Source of the DNA: Endocalyx cinctus
Lineage: Eukaryota > Ascomycota > Sordariomycetes > Amphisphaeriales > Apiosporaceae
NCBI GenBank assembly: GCA_001600455.1
Contig: BCKC01000006.1
Span: 2,852,001 to 2,916,000, forward strand
Reading direction: 5' to 3'
DNA: 64,000 nt
Part shown: positions 46,900 to 58,341 of the stretch, piece after piece
How positions within the stretch are numbered: position 1 is the first letter of the stretch
Layout: each line of letters opens with the position of its first letter
Notes under the pieces: model-generated
Database searches by the model: none
Told to the model about the DNA's origin: nothing
Seen by the model: the letters and a program-made list of their open reading frames with translations, nothing else
Made by a program: the position numbers and the translations under genes

Positions 46900-47848
46900 T
46901 TAGGTACGACCCGACCACGTGTTCTTCGCATCGCGATTATCTCCCGGGGCTTCGGCTATGACCGGCTGATGCATCATCTCGTGAGGGCCAGTTTGCCATG
47001 GCGCTTCCGCCATGGGCGTCGTGGGTTCCATCTGGTTATAGTAATGCTGCTGCTGCTGCTGCTGCTGCTGAGCTGCGTACCACTGCTGCTCGCCCATCTG
47101 CGACTGGTCCGTCGACGGCGAGACGGTGTTCGTTCTCGTGGGGGGAGTCGTCGAATCCTTCCTAGCGGTAGCGGCGGCCGCCGTCGCCGCCGCGATCGCG
47201 GCTTCGGCTCTCTTCATCCTCGGTCGCACGCACCCGAAATAGATACCTGCACCCGCGAGGCCGAGGGCGAATAGGGTCGCGCCTATCGAGCCGCCGACGG
47301 CCGCCGCCACGTTTACGTCGCCCGAGTTCGAGTTGGAGGAGGATGAGGTCTGGGCCGTCGCGTCGTTCGTGGCCGTGCTCCCGCTAGACGACCCGCTCGT
47401 GGACGCGACCATGGGCGTGCAGTTGTCCACGCTGTAGTACTGCCACGTGGAGTTGTAGCAGTACGATTGGTCGGCGATGAATTTGAGAGTTGCCGAGCAT
47501 ATCAGGTCGTTGGTGTCGTTGCCGTAAAGCGTGACTATAATTGAGCAACAGACGGTGTTAGTACACTAGATTCTTAAGTTTCACACCTCAATTAGAGACG
47601 AAAAGTAGAGACGTACCACCGCAGCCTGTATCAATGGTGTTTATCAGGAAACTGCTAAAACTGCTTGATGCCTGCTGCTTGAAATTCGTGCATCCTCCCG
47701 ACGGAAAGCTGTCCTTTCCCACCAGCGACTCGACGAAGGTGGTGCAGTTATCGTCGGAAAACGTCAAGAGCGTCGTCGTGCACCGAACCAGCGAAAGGTT
47801 GGCCAGCACGAGGCAAACCGCCAACGTGAATGCGTTCCAGCAACTCAT
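46900..47848 (-). CDS. Mid2-like cell-surface glycoprotein with cytosolic polyQ tail
   Basis: Two exons: 47848-47617 and 47534-46900 (288 residues), joined in phase 1 across an 82-nt intron. Residues 1-23 form a signal peptide ending near LVRC. The ectodomain has several Cys and N-glycosylation sites (NCT, NDT, NST, NCT), followed by a Ser/Thr stalk (TSGSSSGSTATNDATAQTSS). One membrane helix (VGGSIGATLFALGLAGAGIYFG) leads to a basic stop-transfer CVRPRMKR and a cytosolic tail with an Ala run, Q8 and a Pro/Met-rich end. The plan matches fungal wall-stress sensors and other Mid2/WSC-type proteins; no WSC domain is visible, and the ligand is unknown. Confidence 0.78.
47045..47070. repeat. CTG/CAG trinucleotide run coding polyQ
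   Basis: Eight CAG codons on the minus strand in the cytosolic tail of the Mid2-like protein. Pure CAG tracts change length easily. Confidence 0.85.
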
Positions 47849-49247
47849 CGTGCTCTATTTAGATCTGCGCGCGTCTTTTTCGGAGAAAGCACTGGTACTT
47901 CACCAAGTCACTGATAAAAAGAAAAAGAACGCGATTCTTTCGAGACCCGTGAAATCCACCTTGGTACAAGAGATTTCCCAAGACTTCCCAAGAGATTTCC
48001 CATGTTGGGGGCCGCTACCTACTCTACATAATATAAAGATTAAACTCAGCTCCAGTTGTTTAGGAGACCCTGGTATCGCCTAGCCACGTTGAGCCCTATA
48101 GAAGCACATTACCGGGATCACGACTCCAGAACCGGACCGATTAAAGGAGAGTTAAGAGATGGAACCCTACCAAAATCTCATTATCAACTGATTGAAATCT
48201 TCCTCAAGCGGGGAGGGCTGAGGATCTTAGGCAGGGGTGGTTTTCAATCCGCCAATTAGGTACTGCTTAAGGTGTCATTGAAAAAATTAATATGGTCCCG
48301 TCGCTATAAATGTAAGCAATTGGCATACTAAGTGGGCTCCCCAGCCTATATAACCATGGACGGTCCTCTTCGTTTTTTCAACTAGTGAAATAAACATTTG
48401 AGCTATCATTTGGGGGAGAGTGATATGCTGAAAGGAGAATTGCTGACAAGTCTGATGTGAGAATGTTGGTTATATGACATGAGATGATGATTTTCAGAAT
48501 GGAAACAAAAGTCCAAAAAGCTGTCACCGATAATCTTTTTTCCTACGAAGACCGCAGAACATATTTTGGGTAGATATTTTTACTGTGTACATATAATTAT
48601 GTAATTTGCAGCAACTCTCCGTTCATCTCCGGGAACGACCTAGATACCAGCCCCCAGGTCGGATTTGAGACATAGCTTTAATGATAGAACCACGGTATGC
48701 AAATTGAAGTCGCGTATAATTATACACAGTAAGTAATCCGTTAGCACTATTATAGAAATGTACCGGACAAATGCAATGGCATCTCGTTGAATGCCAAAAC
48801 CCCTTTCGCCATGATCCTGTGCATACCCGACGACGCATGCATTATTCACCACCGGATTTAAGTCATCACGAAGCGTCTTTAAGTTAATTGATACTAGGAA
48901 TCACGTTCCAGCGACCTGGTTCGAGCGTCATATGAAGTATGGGTTGCCGTATCGAATTCATATATACTGTTCCCATCAATGAGATGATATACACAATTCC
49001 TGGCAGTACAGTGTCGCCGATCTCTACAGGAAATAATACTAAGGAAATACTGATTTTCTAAGTAACGGTTACCTAAATATCTAGTATTTACAGTGATGCC
49101 GTTCAGCTACTATCAGCGACCGCCGACAATTGTGAGAGTATGCATTTATTTTTATTATCTCAAGAGACTATTCAACTTGAATCGTGTCGATAAGTTTCAT
49201 AGGTGTGTAGTTCCTTAGCTTCAAATGCGAGATCCACCATCTTGTTA
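47849..49247. other. Intergenic
   Basis: 1.4 kb; a short AGAGATTTCCC direct repeat near 47968-48001 lies in the promoter of the Mid2-like gene. No exon found. Confidence 0.5.
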
Positions 49248-50138
49248 TTATTCATCATCATTAGGAGGAACACAACAAGGCGCAACATGAATATCCCACC
49301 GCTCCTGTGTCAACGTCTCAACCGGAGGGCTCGCCTTCGCCACAGTCGAAGCCCAATGATCGTGCGCCCCGGGCTCCTTGAAAGATAGTTCCTCCCGCTC
49401 GACGTTAGCACCTCCTAGGTTCCAGCGCCAGAAGAGGAAGAAAACGGCCGTCTTGCGGTCCGCATGGACCATAGTCGCATCCTGGTCGTCGTCCACGAAA
49501 TTGTACGCCTTGAATTTATGACCAATCGCCATGCAAAGATCCTCGCACCCCTTCGGCATGAACCCGGGGATACCTGTAAGGGTGGTCGATCCGAAAGCTG
49601 CGACTATGGAACCTAACCACTCTTCCCGATCGGAGACACCGGTATACGGGATTTTGAGGATATTGAGCGTCATGCGACCGTACAATTTGTTGAAATTTCG
49701 GGTCATGAGAAATCCCATCTCCCACTGGAGACTAAGAAACGGGTCATGATCGTTTTTATCATCGCCATCGTAACCAAGGCTTCTCAAGAACGGGTCGCAC
49801 GGAGGCGACTGCCGGAAAGCTGCCAATGCGTCGGGAGATTCCCAGCCTGTTAGCCATAAATCAGCCACACTTCAACGAGCTTTCTTGTCAGTAGCTAATT
49901 AATACAGGCAATTTGACCAGCGCCTACAAATAATGAAGACGGCCTGCTCAGGCTCTTCTACCATTCTCCCTAAGCTGACTCTCAGGCATCCATCAACGTG
50001 ATCAAGAGGGCCATGATATTTATCTGGGTCATCTCATACCCATTTTGGCCATTCTTGCTCTGTCGGCAGCTGGAATCGAGTCCAGGTTGTTCGTGTACGC
50101 TTCCAGCCTGGTAAGAGACTATTTTTTGCTCTCGCCAT
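49248..50138 (-). pseudogene. Unrecognised gene broken by an in-frame TGA
   Basis: Exon 1 (about 50138-49928) and exon 2 (49846-49248) join in phase 1 over an 81-nt GTAGGC...ACAG intron. The join reads QAVFII-C-WESPDALAAFRQSP, a convincing continuous protein. In exon 1 the same frame reads FQLPTEQEWPKWV, then TGA (50036-50034), then DDPDKYHGPLDHVDGCLRVS, so one nonsense codon interrupts an otherwise coherent frame. A C-to-T change of CGA would explain it. Exon 2 continues for about 200 residues to TAA (FLMTRNFNKLYGRMTLNILK, GFMPKGCEDLCMAIGHKF). I do not recognise the family. The upstream start is uncertain. The other explanation is a wrong exon 1 with translation starting later. Confidence 0.55.
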
Positions 50139-51250
50139 CGCTGCGTGGCTGGTATGGGTTTGAATATGTACGAAAGTCTGGCATTGAAAAACGACCAGGG
50201 CTGAAAGCCGCAGATACGTGTTTAATTGAGCACCTGTAGGTAAGCCATGTGTATATAGCGTAAGGAGACCGTTTAGGTGGCCAACCATATTAGGGGATAG
50301 TGAGCCGCATTAGTATTGATCCGCTGACAACTTCCTTTCCTGCGTTTCTGTATTAACAAATAAGATATATCAGAAACAGCAGAGCAACGAATATTAATTT
50401 TGTAACTCTGTAGGAAATCGATTTCTTTACTACTCCGCAATTCCTCCACTAGAAGAATGTGGACGAATTCACTGCGATGACTTGAACATCACCATATGCA
50501 AATATTTTCATAGTAATTTATCTTGGATATAACACAGGAAGAAGATATTACTCTCTAGGATTGATTATACAAAGCGTCGCTTCATATCGGAAAGCGAGTA
50601 ATGACCATTCACGGAACTTGTACTCTTTTCAGGAGCTGATGTGGGACCTCAATAACATAATCGGTGTAAGATTGGGAGGCTTGTGATATCTTGTCCAAAA
50701 GTTTCGATTTTCATGGAGTACGTAACAAATTGAAAACATGCAGATAACGAGAATGGATTATTACTAAATATATTCCGTACTTAACTGACATACACTTCAT
50801 CTGCCGGGAAATTTCCGGTGTTACTGGCCTTACGAGTGCTCAATGGTCGAATGGCGAAAAAGGGAAGCTGCCCAGCGATCCATGACATCAAGGATCAACT
50901 ACCGATATGCCGGGGTGGCAATAGCTTCTTGGAATAAACTTGTCTCTTTCACTTATCGCCTGCACTTATCGGATTAAATATAAATGTATAGAGTGCCGAT
51001 GGCCTTGGTACTTCTGGGTTGGTTCGTTGATATTAGCCTGAGAACAATCAGTGGAGAGGAGGCCACTTGAAAGATATGAACTTCAATGAAATTAATTAGT
51101 AGGGGGTATCTGGTATATACGGTAGCGAATATAAGCAGTTCTAGGGGAAAAGCTTATAACTAGACTGAAATCCCTTGAAATGAAGTTGTTCCGCACCGGT
51201 CGCGATATTCATTACATCCACCTCACACCATCAATTGAACTCTAAAAACA
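50139..51250. promoter_or_regulatory. Upstream region of the DUF1996 gene
   Basis: 1.1 kb AT-rich, no exon. A purine-rich leader precedes the start at 51251. Confidence 0.5.
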
Positions 51251-52832
51251 ATGTTGTGGAAAACTCTCTCTATCATCGCATTCCTCACGCAGGATGCCTC
51301 GGCTCAGGCCAGCCTGGGCGCATCTGATTTTCTTCGATTTGGCTGCTCGCAGCTAGTCGTCGAGCGTACCGACCCGCTCGTTTCCCCGGGTCAGGTCCCT
51401 TCTCCTCACATGCATCAAGTTGTGGGAGGGAACTCCTTCAACACCACGGTATGTCATGGAAATAACATCGTGAGATATAACTATTTTTAATGGATTATTA
51501 GCTAAAACATCATGAATATCGCTTGTAGATGGATCCCGCCACGATCGACCCTCCCGAGCAGTCAACCTGCACGTCGTGTATTTACACCGAGGACACGAGC
51601 AACTACTGGACGGCCTCCATCTACTTCCAGTCGCCTGAGAACGGTACATTCAAGCGGGTGCCGCAGATGGCCAACGGTCGCCTGAACGGAACTTTACTTC
51701 CCCAGGAAGGAGGGTTGACTGTTTACTACATGAGGCCATTTGGCGGTACTAACAAGGCGGTCACGTCTTTCAAGCCGGTATGAAAATTCTCTTGTTTTAC
51801 TTTATTTTTTGTCTCTTAAATTATTTTTTAAATTATAAATGTGCGACATGATTGATCGTCGGTACCAAAACTGACGAAAATTACAAAAGGGCTTCCGAAT
51901 GCTCGCGGGCGACCCGATGCTTCGTAACTCGACCGGGGGCTACCCCGGGATCTGTCATCGATGCCTTGGCGAAGACGATATGACGATGGGTGGTGCGGGC
52001 GCGCCCTGCTCCAGCGGCGACACTTACTCGTTCCCCACAACCCCCGTAAGTTAATATCCGGAATCATTCTTTAGCCGTCCTGAATCGGTTTTGCGATGAA
52101 GACTGTTTTAGAAGACCTGCTTCTTGACGCATTACAATACTCTCCGTAAGAAAGTGGCACTCGTCTGACTTGCTTTTCAACCCAGTGCTCCGGTATCCGG
52201 GCTACCATAATCTTCCCCTCTTGCTGGGACGGAAAGAATCTCGACAGCCCCGACCACCGCAGCCACATGGCGTACGCGCCCGGCTCGGCGCTCGCGGGCG
52301 ACTCCTGCCCTAGCACGCACCCGGTCCGCGTGCCCCAGGTCATGTACGAGATCATGTTCAACACGAGCCAGTTCAACAACCCAGAGTACTGGCAGGATGG
52401 AAAGCAGCCGCTCGTGTACAGCTTTGGTGACCCGTAAGTTGTTTATTATCAAAAATTCTTTAACTCCCCTATCTTTTCGGGAAATGGTGAGTTTCTTTCT
52501 TCTGACTCGCGAATCTTTTTTTTCTGGTTTAATTAGAACCGGCTTCGGCGCGCACGGTGACTACCTATTCGGATGGAAGGGAGACGCCCTACAGCGTGCG
52601 ATGGACAACCTCGGAACGAAGTGCGGAAGCGAGTACTGTGACCAGGTGCTCGAGATCCAGGATGGCAGCAACGCTATCGGATGTACCAAGGACCAGCAAG
52701 CGCAAGAAGAAGTTGGCGACACTTGTGAGTATTCTTCTTTTTTCTACGCTGTTTTATGATATTATACCAGTTACTAATGCGAGACGATATTAAGGGCTTG
52801 ATGAGCTTCCGGGAAGCGTTGCCGTTGCTTAA
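51251..52832 (+). CDS. Secreted DUF1996 protein
   Basis: Six exons: 51251-51448, 51529-51777, 51890-52045, 52186-52433, 52537-52724, 52795-52832 (358 residues). All five introns (70-140 nt) are phase-consistent. A signal peptide (1-18, ending ASA) leads into the DUF1996 fold: FGCSQLVVERTDPLVSPG, SPHMHQVVGGNSF, then STCTSCIYTEDTSNYW, VYYMRPFGG, GFRMLAGDP, CSGIRATIIFPSCWDGKNLD, DHRSHMAY, CPSTHPVRVPQVMYEI, FGAHGDYLFGWKGD and a final WLDELPGSVAVA. The fold is widespread in secreted fungal proteins and the conserved His/Asp/Cys suggest metal binding, but its biochemical function is not settled. Glycosylation sites are present. The last exon is only 38 nt. Confidence 0.9.
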
Positions 52833-53134
52833 GTAGGCGTTGGATGGTAAATTGAATCACTTTACTAGACGACGGTGCGTCTAATTCGTAGAATAGTTAA
52901 TGTGCTAGAAAACGAAGAAACCATATTTAGTTTTAAAGTTCCATTAATTTATTTACGTGAAATGAGTTTTATGTTATTAACTTGATACTGTCATATATGA
53001 GGTGGGCAATTTCCTACTTCTCTATATTCTCTGAAGAAGTAGTGAAAACCTTTGGTCTTTCTTTGGTTTTCTAGCTAATCAAATTTCTAGAAATTGCAGG
53101 TATTGATTCAAATCATGAGAACTCATTTTCGTCA
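52833..53134. other. Convergent 3' flank, DUF1996 and GMC genes
   Basis: 302 bp, AT-rich; nothing else seen. Confidence 0.65.
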
Positions 53135-55006
53135 TCAAGTTTTGTATTCCTTCTTGATAAGGTCAGCCGCTTTCTCCGCTAGAGCGTACACCGTAGACTG
53201 CAGATTACCCGCCGGCAGCACCGGCACCACGCTCGCATCAACGACCCGCAAGTTGCCCACGCCATATACCTTCAGGTCCGCATCCACCACTCCTCCCTTC
53301 TCTTCGGGCAGCATGACGCAAGTGCCCGCCGGGTGCCACATCGAGACGGCCGTGGCTTCGACGAACTTCTTCGCCGCGTCGACGCCGTCGGAAAGGCGGG
53401 CGGAGGGCGTGGTCGATTGGAGCGGCTGCTTGAGCCACCCGCTTAGGGGCGGCGAGCTGGCGATGGTCGACATGTACGCGACGGCGTTACCGAAAACTTC
53501 GACGTCTACAGGATCTGAGAGATAACGTGGATCGATTGCCGGGTGATCGGTGGGGTCGGACGAAGTGATGTGCACGGTACCGCGGGACAAGGGATGCGAG
53601 AGAATGGCGGCCAGGGTTAGATATTTGCCTGGATGTACTCCCACCGGCGAACCCGATTCAGGGTTGATTGTTGTAGGATTCTGAGTTATAAGAGAGAGGA
53701 AGGCAGCCGCTGGCGCTCCGGGGTTGGATAAAAACTGGTTGGCTATCTCAAAGTATGAACGTGTCGTGGGCTCGGAGGAAGATAGACCATTCCGGACCAG
53801 TGCGTCTATTCCAATTCGAGCCTCTTGGGAAGCGAGCTCGCTTAGAGGAAGGTAGGCATATGTGTGGATGCCGCTGGACGTGAGCGGTCCCGAATGGTTT
53901 CCCATGTACTCGCCCATAGCGCTCTGCACGGCGTCAGGCTCTTGTCTTGCAATGCCATCATTGGTGTCGAACTTATCAATAGCTTCGTAACTGATACCGC
54001 AGACCAAGTGATCCTGAAGGTTCTCGCCTACGCCGGGAAGATCTTTAACAATGTCAATGCCGTATTTCTTGAGCAGACTTGTTTGACCAATTCCGGACAG
54101 TTCAAGGATTTTTGGGGATTGAAAGGCTCCGGCGGCGATAATGACTTCTTTGAGCGCGTTGACCGTCTTTGTCTCGTTGCCGCTACGGTACTGGACTCCG
54201 GTAGTCTTTCGGGATTGGATTATGACTTTTTCGGCCGTTGTGTTTGTCAGAACGTGAAGATTCTCTCTCTCCTTAATAGGCTGGTAATAAGCATTACCAG
54301 AATAGCTTCGTTCTTTACGAATGGGATCTACGCTGGCAAGATTACTAAAGGCTCCAACCGATGCGCTAGACCACGGATCGATTTTCATGATGTATCCTCT
54401 GTTCTTGAACGTCTCAGCCCAAACTTCGCGGAGAGGATGAGACTGATCCCCAGGGTAGGATAGTTGGAGAGGGCCCTTAGTCTCGTTATGACTCTTTGTG
54501 TTCCATTCACTGATACCAAGCCCCTTTTCGCCTCCCTCGGGAATTGATGGGGACGTGTACGATTTGTAGTAGTAATCACGGAGATCATCCCAGCTCCATC
54601 CTTGATTCCCGAGAGCCACCCAAGCATCTAGTACTTTCTCTGTTGGAGGAGCAAATACTTGGGCATTTATAGCGCTCGAACCTCCCAAGGCTCTCCCCTG
54701 GTTTATAGGAACGGTTCTTCCAGCAAGACCTGCCTACATTCGTGCAGAAGCGTCAGTCGGCCACTGTGTTAGATGAACAGCATCTTGTGTTATTACCTGA
54801 GTTTTAGTATGAAAGCCCCAGTCGGCATCGGTTCTATGCAAAGTCGGGTAGAAGGCTGGAATTTTCACGCGTGGATCCTCAGAAAGATCAGATCCGGCTT
54901 CAAGCACCAGCACACGATGACGGGCTTCTTCAGAGAGACGACTTGCCAAGACGAGACCGGCCGTCCCGCCACCTATGATGACAAAGTCGTACGTATTGGG
55001 ATCCAT
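53135..55006 (-). CDS. GMC-family FAD oxidoreductase
   Basis: Two exons: 55006-54797 and 54733-53135, phase 0 across a 63-nt intron (602 residues). The N-terminal ADP-binding motif is FVIIGGGTAGLVLASRLSE. The GMC signature 1 region GRALGGSSAINAQVFAPP spans the early part of exon 2, with GAFQSPKILELSGIG as signature 2. The C-terminal catalytic pair is His in SMWHPAGTCVM and a late GNLRVVDASVVPVLPAGN. There is no signal peptide, so a secreted glucose-oxidase or aryl-alcohol-oxidase role is unlikely; choline-dehydrogenase-like or secondary-metabolic alcohol oxidation inside the cell is more plausible. The substrate is unknown. The gene appears intact. Confidence 0.92.
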
Positions 55007-56343
55007 GGTGTGCGAAAGATTTCAGGTAGAATCTAAGAACTTTTGTCTTCGAAGAATGTCGAGATCGAATATGGTTTTATCTTTCAATTATAAAGGTGTC
55101 ATCAAACAACAGCTGTAACATACCAATCCGGCAAAGGTGTAGGTTATCAACTGATTCTGCGGGGTTGTTGCTTAATGAGGGGGTGCTTGATGTTGGCAGC
55201 TTACATCAGACTACGCAGAGTTCTTCGCATAAGCGTGTTCAGATTGACCAACGGTAAAAGTCTTTTAATTTGTGACAAACGTATGAAGTCTCTCTGTAGG
55301 GACTCCTACAACATTTTTATATCTTCTAGTGTAGAGCTATCACACGTTTTGCCTGGCCAAAAAACGTAGTTTCTTATCTCCTTGCTAGTCGATAGATTCA
55401 TATCATACATTGTTTTGACCTCCTTTCATCTGTGGTACAACGAGTTGAACTGTGCTTCTGGTGGAATTGTGAATAAAATTCAGGACGCAGTAGGAAATGT
55501 CTGTTCTTTATTTGGACCTTTGGGAGTTGTTATGGAGCACTCAGCTGTCTCCAGCAATGGAAAACTCATGTTTTGGATCGCCGTGAGGAGCGAATTCATC
55601 GCTACTACTTGACACTCACAAGAATTTAGAGATATTGTCGGCTACTGGGCGGCGGATTGATGTAATCTACTGCTGATAATTGGTGACACAAGTGTTAGGG
55701 TCCTCGCGACTATTCTCTAGAAGAATCTTCAGATATACAGAAAGACAAAGATATTTTCTGCACAGAAATGGTAGTGGAAATAAGATGGAAACTATATAGG
55801 TAGTTATAACCAAGCAGGTCAAAACGGACGTTCGTTTTTTTTTTTTTTTTTTTTTGTGACTATGGCCATATTGGATGCTCTTCTAGATCATGTAATTGAG
55901 AACGCGATGTCACAATAGCCGTAACAACCTATTACGATACGTATTATTCTGAACTCACCCTAATCCGCGAATCGATAATCTATTTTCTTCAATAATTCTG
56001 GCTGTTGGGAGAGATACAACGGCAAGTCACGTACGTATGACTGCTCAATACATTGGATGGCTTACTCAATGACTTTTTGGATTTGATTAGAAGTAATGAG
56101 TCGATTTGATTCACCGATGTTAGAACTTTCTCTGTGACTAACCAAGGAAATCATGATACATTGTCATTCTCGTCATAATTAACTGCTAAAAAGGAGTAAG
56201 TAAATATTCAGCGTATGCTGTCACTGGGTGCATAAAACCAGCCCCGACTTTGACTGATTCTTTGCATTATTCTATTTAGACTTTTACGTCTCTAAGTATA
56301 TGATACTTAACTATTAGTACTCAGGAGCCAGAATATACTTAAT
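55007..56343. other. Intergenic between GMC and vWA genes
   Basis: 1.3 kb; a T21 run at 55835-55855 and no supported exon. The divergent start codons on either side share this promoter space. Confidence 0.5.
55835..55855. repeat. T21 homopolymer
   Basis: Uninterrupted T run in the divergent promoter space of the GMC and vWA genes. Confidence 0.85.
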
Positions 56344-57297
56344 ATGACTAATTTCCGTCGAGATTCATATGAAAATCACATCTATTCATATGGGGAGACC
56401 GCGAATCATCCATATCCCCAATGTGAATCTACAAGTCTTCCATACCTTGACGATCATTCAGAATATCTTCCATACCCAATCGAGCCGACGATCCCCGATA
56501 GCTCTCACCAAGATGTGGGACCAGAAATATCATACAACGCGCGATTCGGAGCTAAAGTGCACCGGGAAGACGTAAAGAAACACCAACAAGACCCATATGA
56601 GCTTCTAGAGTATTTCGATACTTTTATTCTTATTGACGATTCCTCCTCGATGTTAGATTACTGGGGAGAAGTGCATCAAATTTTACGACTGATAGCCCCT
56701 ATCTGTTGCAAATACGACAAGAACGGTATCACCATCGAGTTTATAAACCACCGCCCTCGAGGGTATTTTATGTCCCGTAGAACGAAGACAGGATATAAGA
56801 ACATCGGGCAGGTCGACGGCGTGCTGGACATGACGGATAACGTGGAAGGTATCTTTCGACGCGTCAAGCCCAAGGGAAAATGCAAGCTCGGCAAGAAGCT
56901 CTCTTCTATCCTCGACGCCTACGTTCACGAATACGATCACCAGATGCGGCTCAGCGAGGGTAAGAACATAATCATGCCGCTTAACCTCATAGTTATCACG
57001 GCGGGTTATTGGGACGACGGCTTGGGCCACATCGTACATCGGGTGGCGAAGAGACTCGAGGAGCTCGATGCGGCGCCTTGGCAGGTCGGGATCCAGGTCT
57101 TCCAAATCGGGGATGATCCGGACGTTCGCGAGGCTCTCGAGTACGGAGACGAGGAGCTCTGCAAAGATATGAATACTCGGGATATACTGGACACCACCAC
57201 ATGGCCTCGTGGTAGACCTGGAGAATTATCGCCGGAGGTATTGCAGAAGGTGGTTATGGGCGGGGTGTTCCGGCATCTTGATGATGTGGAGGTTTAG
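56344..57297 (+). CDS. von Willebrand factor A-like domain protein
   Basis: Intronless, 317 residues. Residues 1-85 are Tyr/Pro-rich and probably disordered. A vWA fold starts at DTFILIDDSSSMLDYWGEV, containing the DxSxS metal-ion-dependent adhesion site. Other vWA landmarks are LGKKLSSILDAYV (about 195) with a possible MIDAS Thr/Ser helix, and the strand LNLIVITAGYWDD, where ITAG replaces the more usual ITDG. The strand WQVGIQVFQIGDDPDVREAL follows, and the end is MGGVFRHLDD. No signal peptide, so it is cytosolic or nuclear. Fungal proteins of this type occur in accessory regions with unknown roles. The gene immediately downstream on the same strand (324-bp gap) may be its partner. Confidence 0.85.
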   Translation: MTNFRRDSYENHIYSYGETANHPYPQCESTSLPYLDDHSEYLPYPIEPTIPDSSHQDVGPEISYNARFGAKVHREDVKKHQQDPYELLEYFDTFILIDDSSSMLDYWGEVHQILRLIAPICCKYDKNGITIEFINHRPRGYFMSRRTKTGYKNIGQVDGVLDMTDNVEGIFRRVKPKGKCKLGKKLSSILDAYVHEYDHQMRLSEGKNIIMPLNLIVITAGYWDDGLGHIVHRVAKRLEELDAAPWQVGIQVFQIGDDPDVREALEYGDEELCKDMNTRDILDTTTWPRGRPGELSPEVLQKVVMGGVFRHLDDVEV

Positions 57298-57621
57298 AGT
57301 TTGACCAAGTTGAGAATTATAGAATAAGGGGTGATCCTTTGTTGATTATCCCGTTTGATTTCCCTGTTCTTGGATAAGAAAAGAATTTCATTGTTTAATT
57401 AGTTAGTTCTCTTTGTTCTGTGAATGTCACCTCCAATGAGTCAAAACTCGCACAAAGGTGCTATGGCATTACATGTGAATAATGATTATTAGTATCTCGC
57501 TTCATAACACGCAAAACCCTCCACAATGGTATTCTAGACGCATCACTTACCTACTCGCGAAGTTTTATGTATCAATAGATATTTTTTTTTCAAAGTAATT
57601 GAACTACGACAAGCTGTCAAA
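57298..57621. other. Short gap between vWA and P-loop-like genes
   Basis: 324 bp, AT-rich; an intergenic promoter, no exon. Confidence 0.6.
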
Positions 57622-58341
57622 ATGTCATTAAAATCGCTCAAGGAGGCCTTCAAACCAAAGCTGATGTCCAGAAAAGAACTCATCAAGCTAACGAACGGTC
57701 TCAACGAGATGCACAACTGCGTCAGCCACTTCGAAAGCCTCGAGGATAAAGGCGGGTATAACTTGGGAAAGCAATTTCCCAACGAGCTGCGCAAGAGCGG
57801 CGTCCTGCAACTGCTACAGCAGAGGTGGCTAGAGAATGCGCCGAACGTCCACGTTCTCTCCAGCGTCGGTTACAACTTCAAAGCGAGCCACGCCGGCAGA
57901 GAATGGGCCAAGTATCTGCGCGTGCGAAGCCCGGAAGCGACGGTTCTCAGGGTCTACGTCAAAAACCAGGAAGCTGGTGCCCGAGAGATACTTTTGCAAC
58001 TTGTCGCCTCTCTCATCTGGAACATGGTCAAAATCGTACCCCAGGAATTCGAGAGGTGCGAAGAGCTAAACCGACGGAACTTTGATATCATAATGATGGA
58101 AGGGCGACCGCGGCATCCAGGTGAAATGTTCGACGCGGGAATCAGAATATTGAAAGCGTTACCGCGTTTTGGTGTTCGGGATGGCAATATGATCTGCATC
58201 GTGGATGGGTTACATCTTGCCGAGACGGAGGAGACCCTAGCTGAGGTCGTAACGCTGACGACGGTATTGAGAGATATTTCGGCAAGGAATGGGGCGCATC
58301 TTCTATATACAATCGAAAAGAAAAGCGGAGTTCTTCGATAG
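57622..58341 (+). CDS. Small unrecognised protein with a Walker-B-like strand, no Walker A
   Basis: Intronless, 239 residues. I do not recognise a family. A hydrophobic strand followed by acids, GNMICIVDGLHLAETEE, has the look of Walker B in STAND/NACHT ATPases, and the following helix TLAEVVTLTTVLRDIS fits. An earlier strand-helix EATVLRVYVKNQEAG, then REILLQLVASLIWNMV resembles the region after Walker A in these folds. No GxxxxGK[ST] is present: the matching position reads VGYNFKASHAGREWAKYL, so ATP binding is doubtful. It is best described as a degenerate P-loop-like protein or a truncated remnant of an NLR-type gene. It is co-directional with the vWA gene. Confidence 0.6.
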   Translation: MSLKSLKEAFKPKLMSRKELIKLTNGLNEMHNCVSHFESLEDKGGYNLGKQFPNELRKSGVLQLLQQRWLENAPNVHVLSSVGYNFKASHAGREWAKYLRVRSPEATVLRVYVKNQEAGAREILLQLVASLIWNMVKIVPQEFERCEELNRRNFDIIMMEGRPRHPGEMFDAGIRILKALPRFGVRDGNMICIVDGLHLAETEETLAEVVTLTTVLRDISARNGAHLLYTIEKKSGVLR

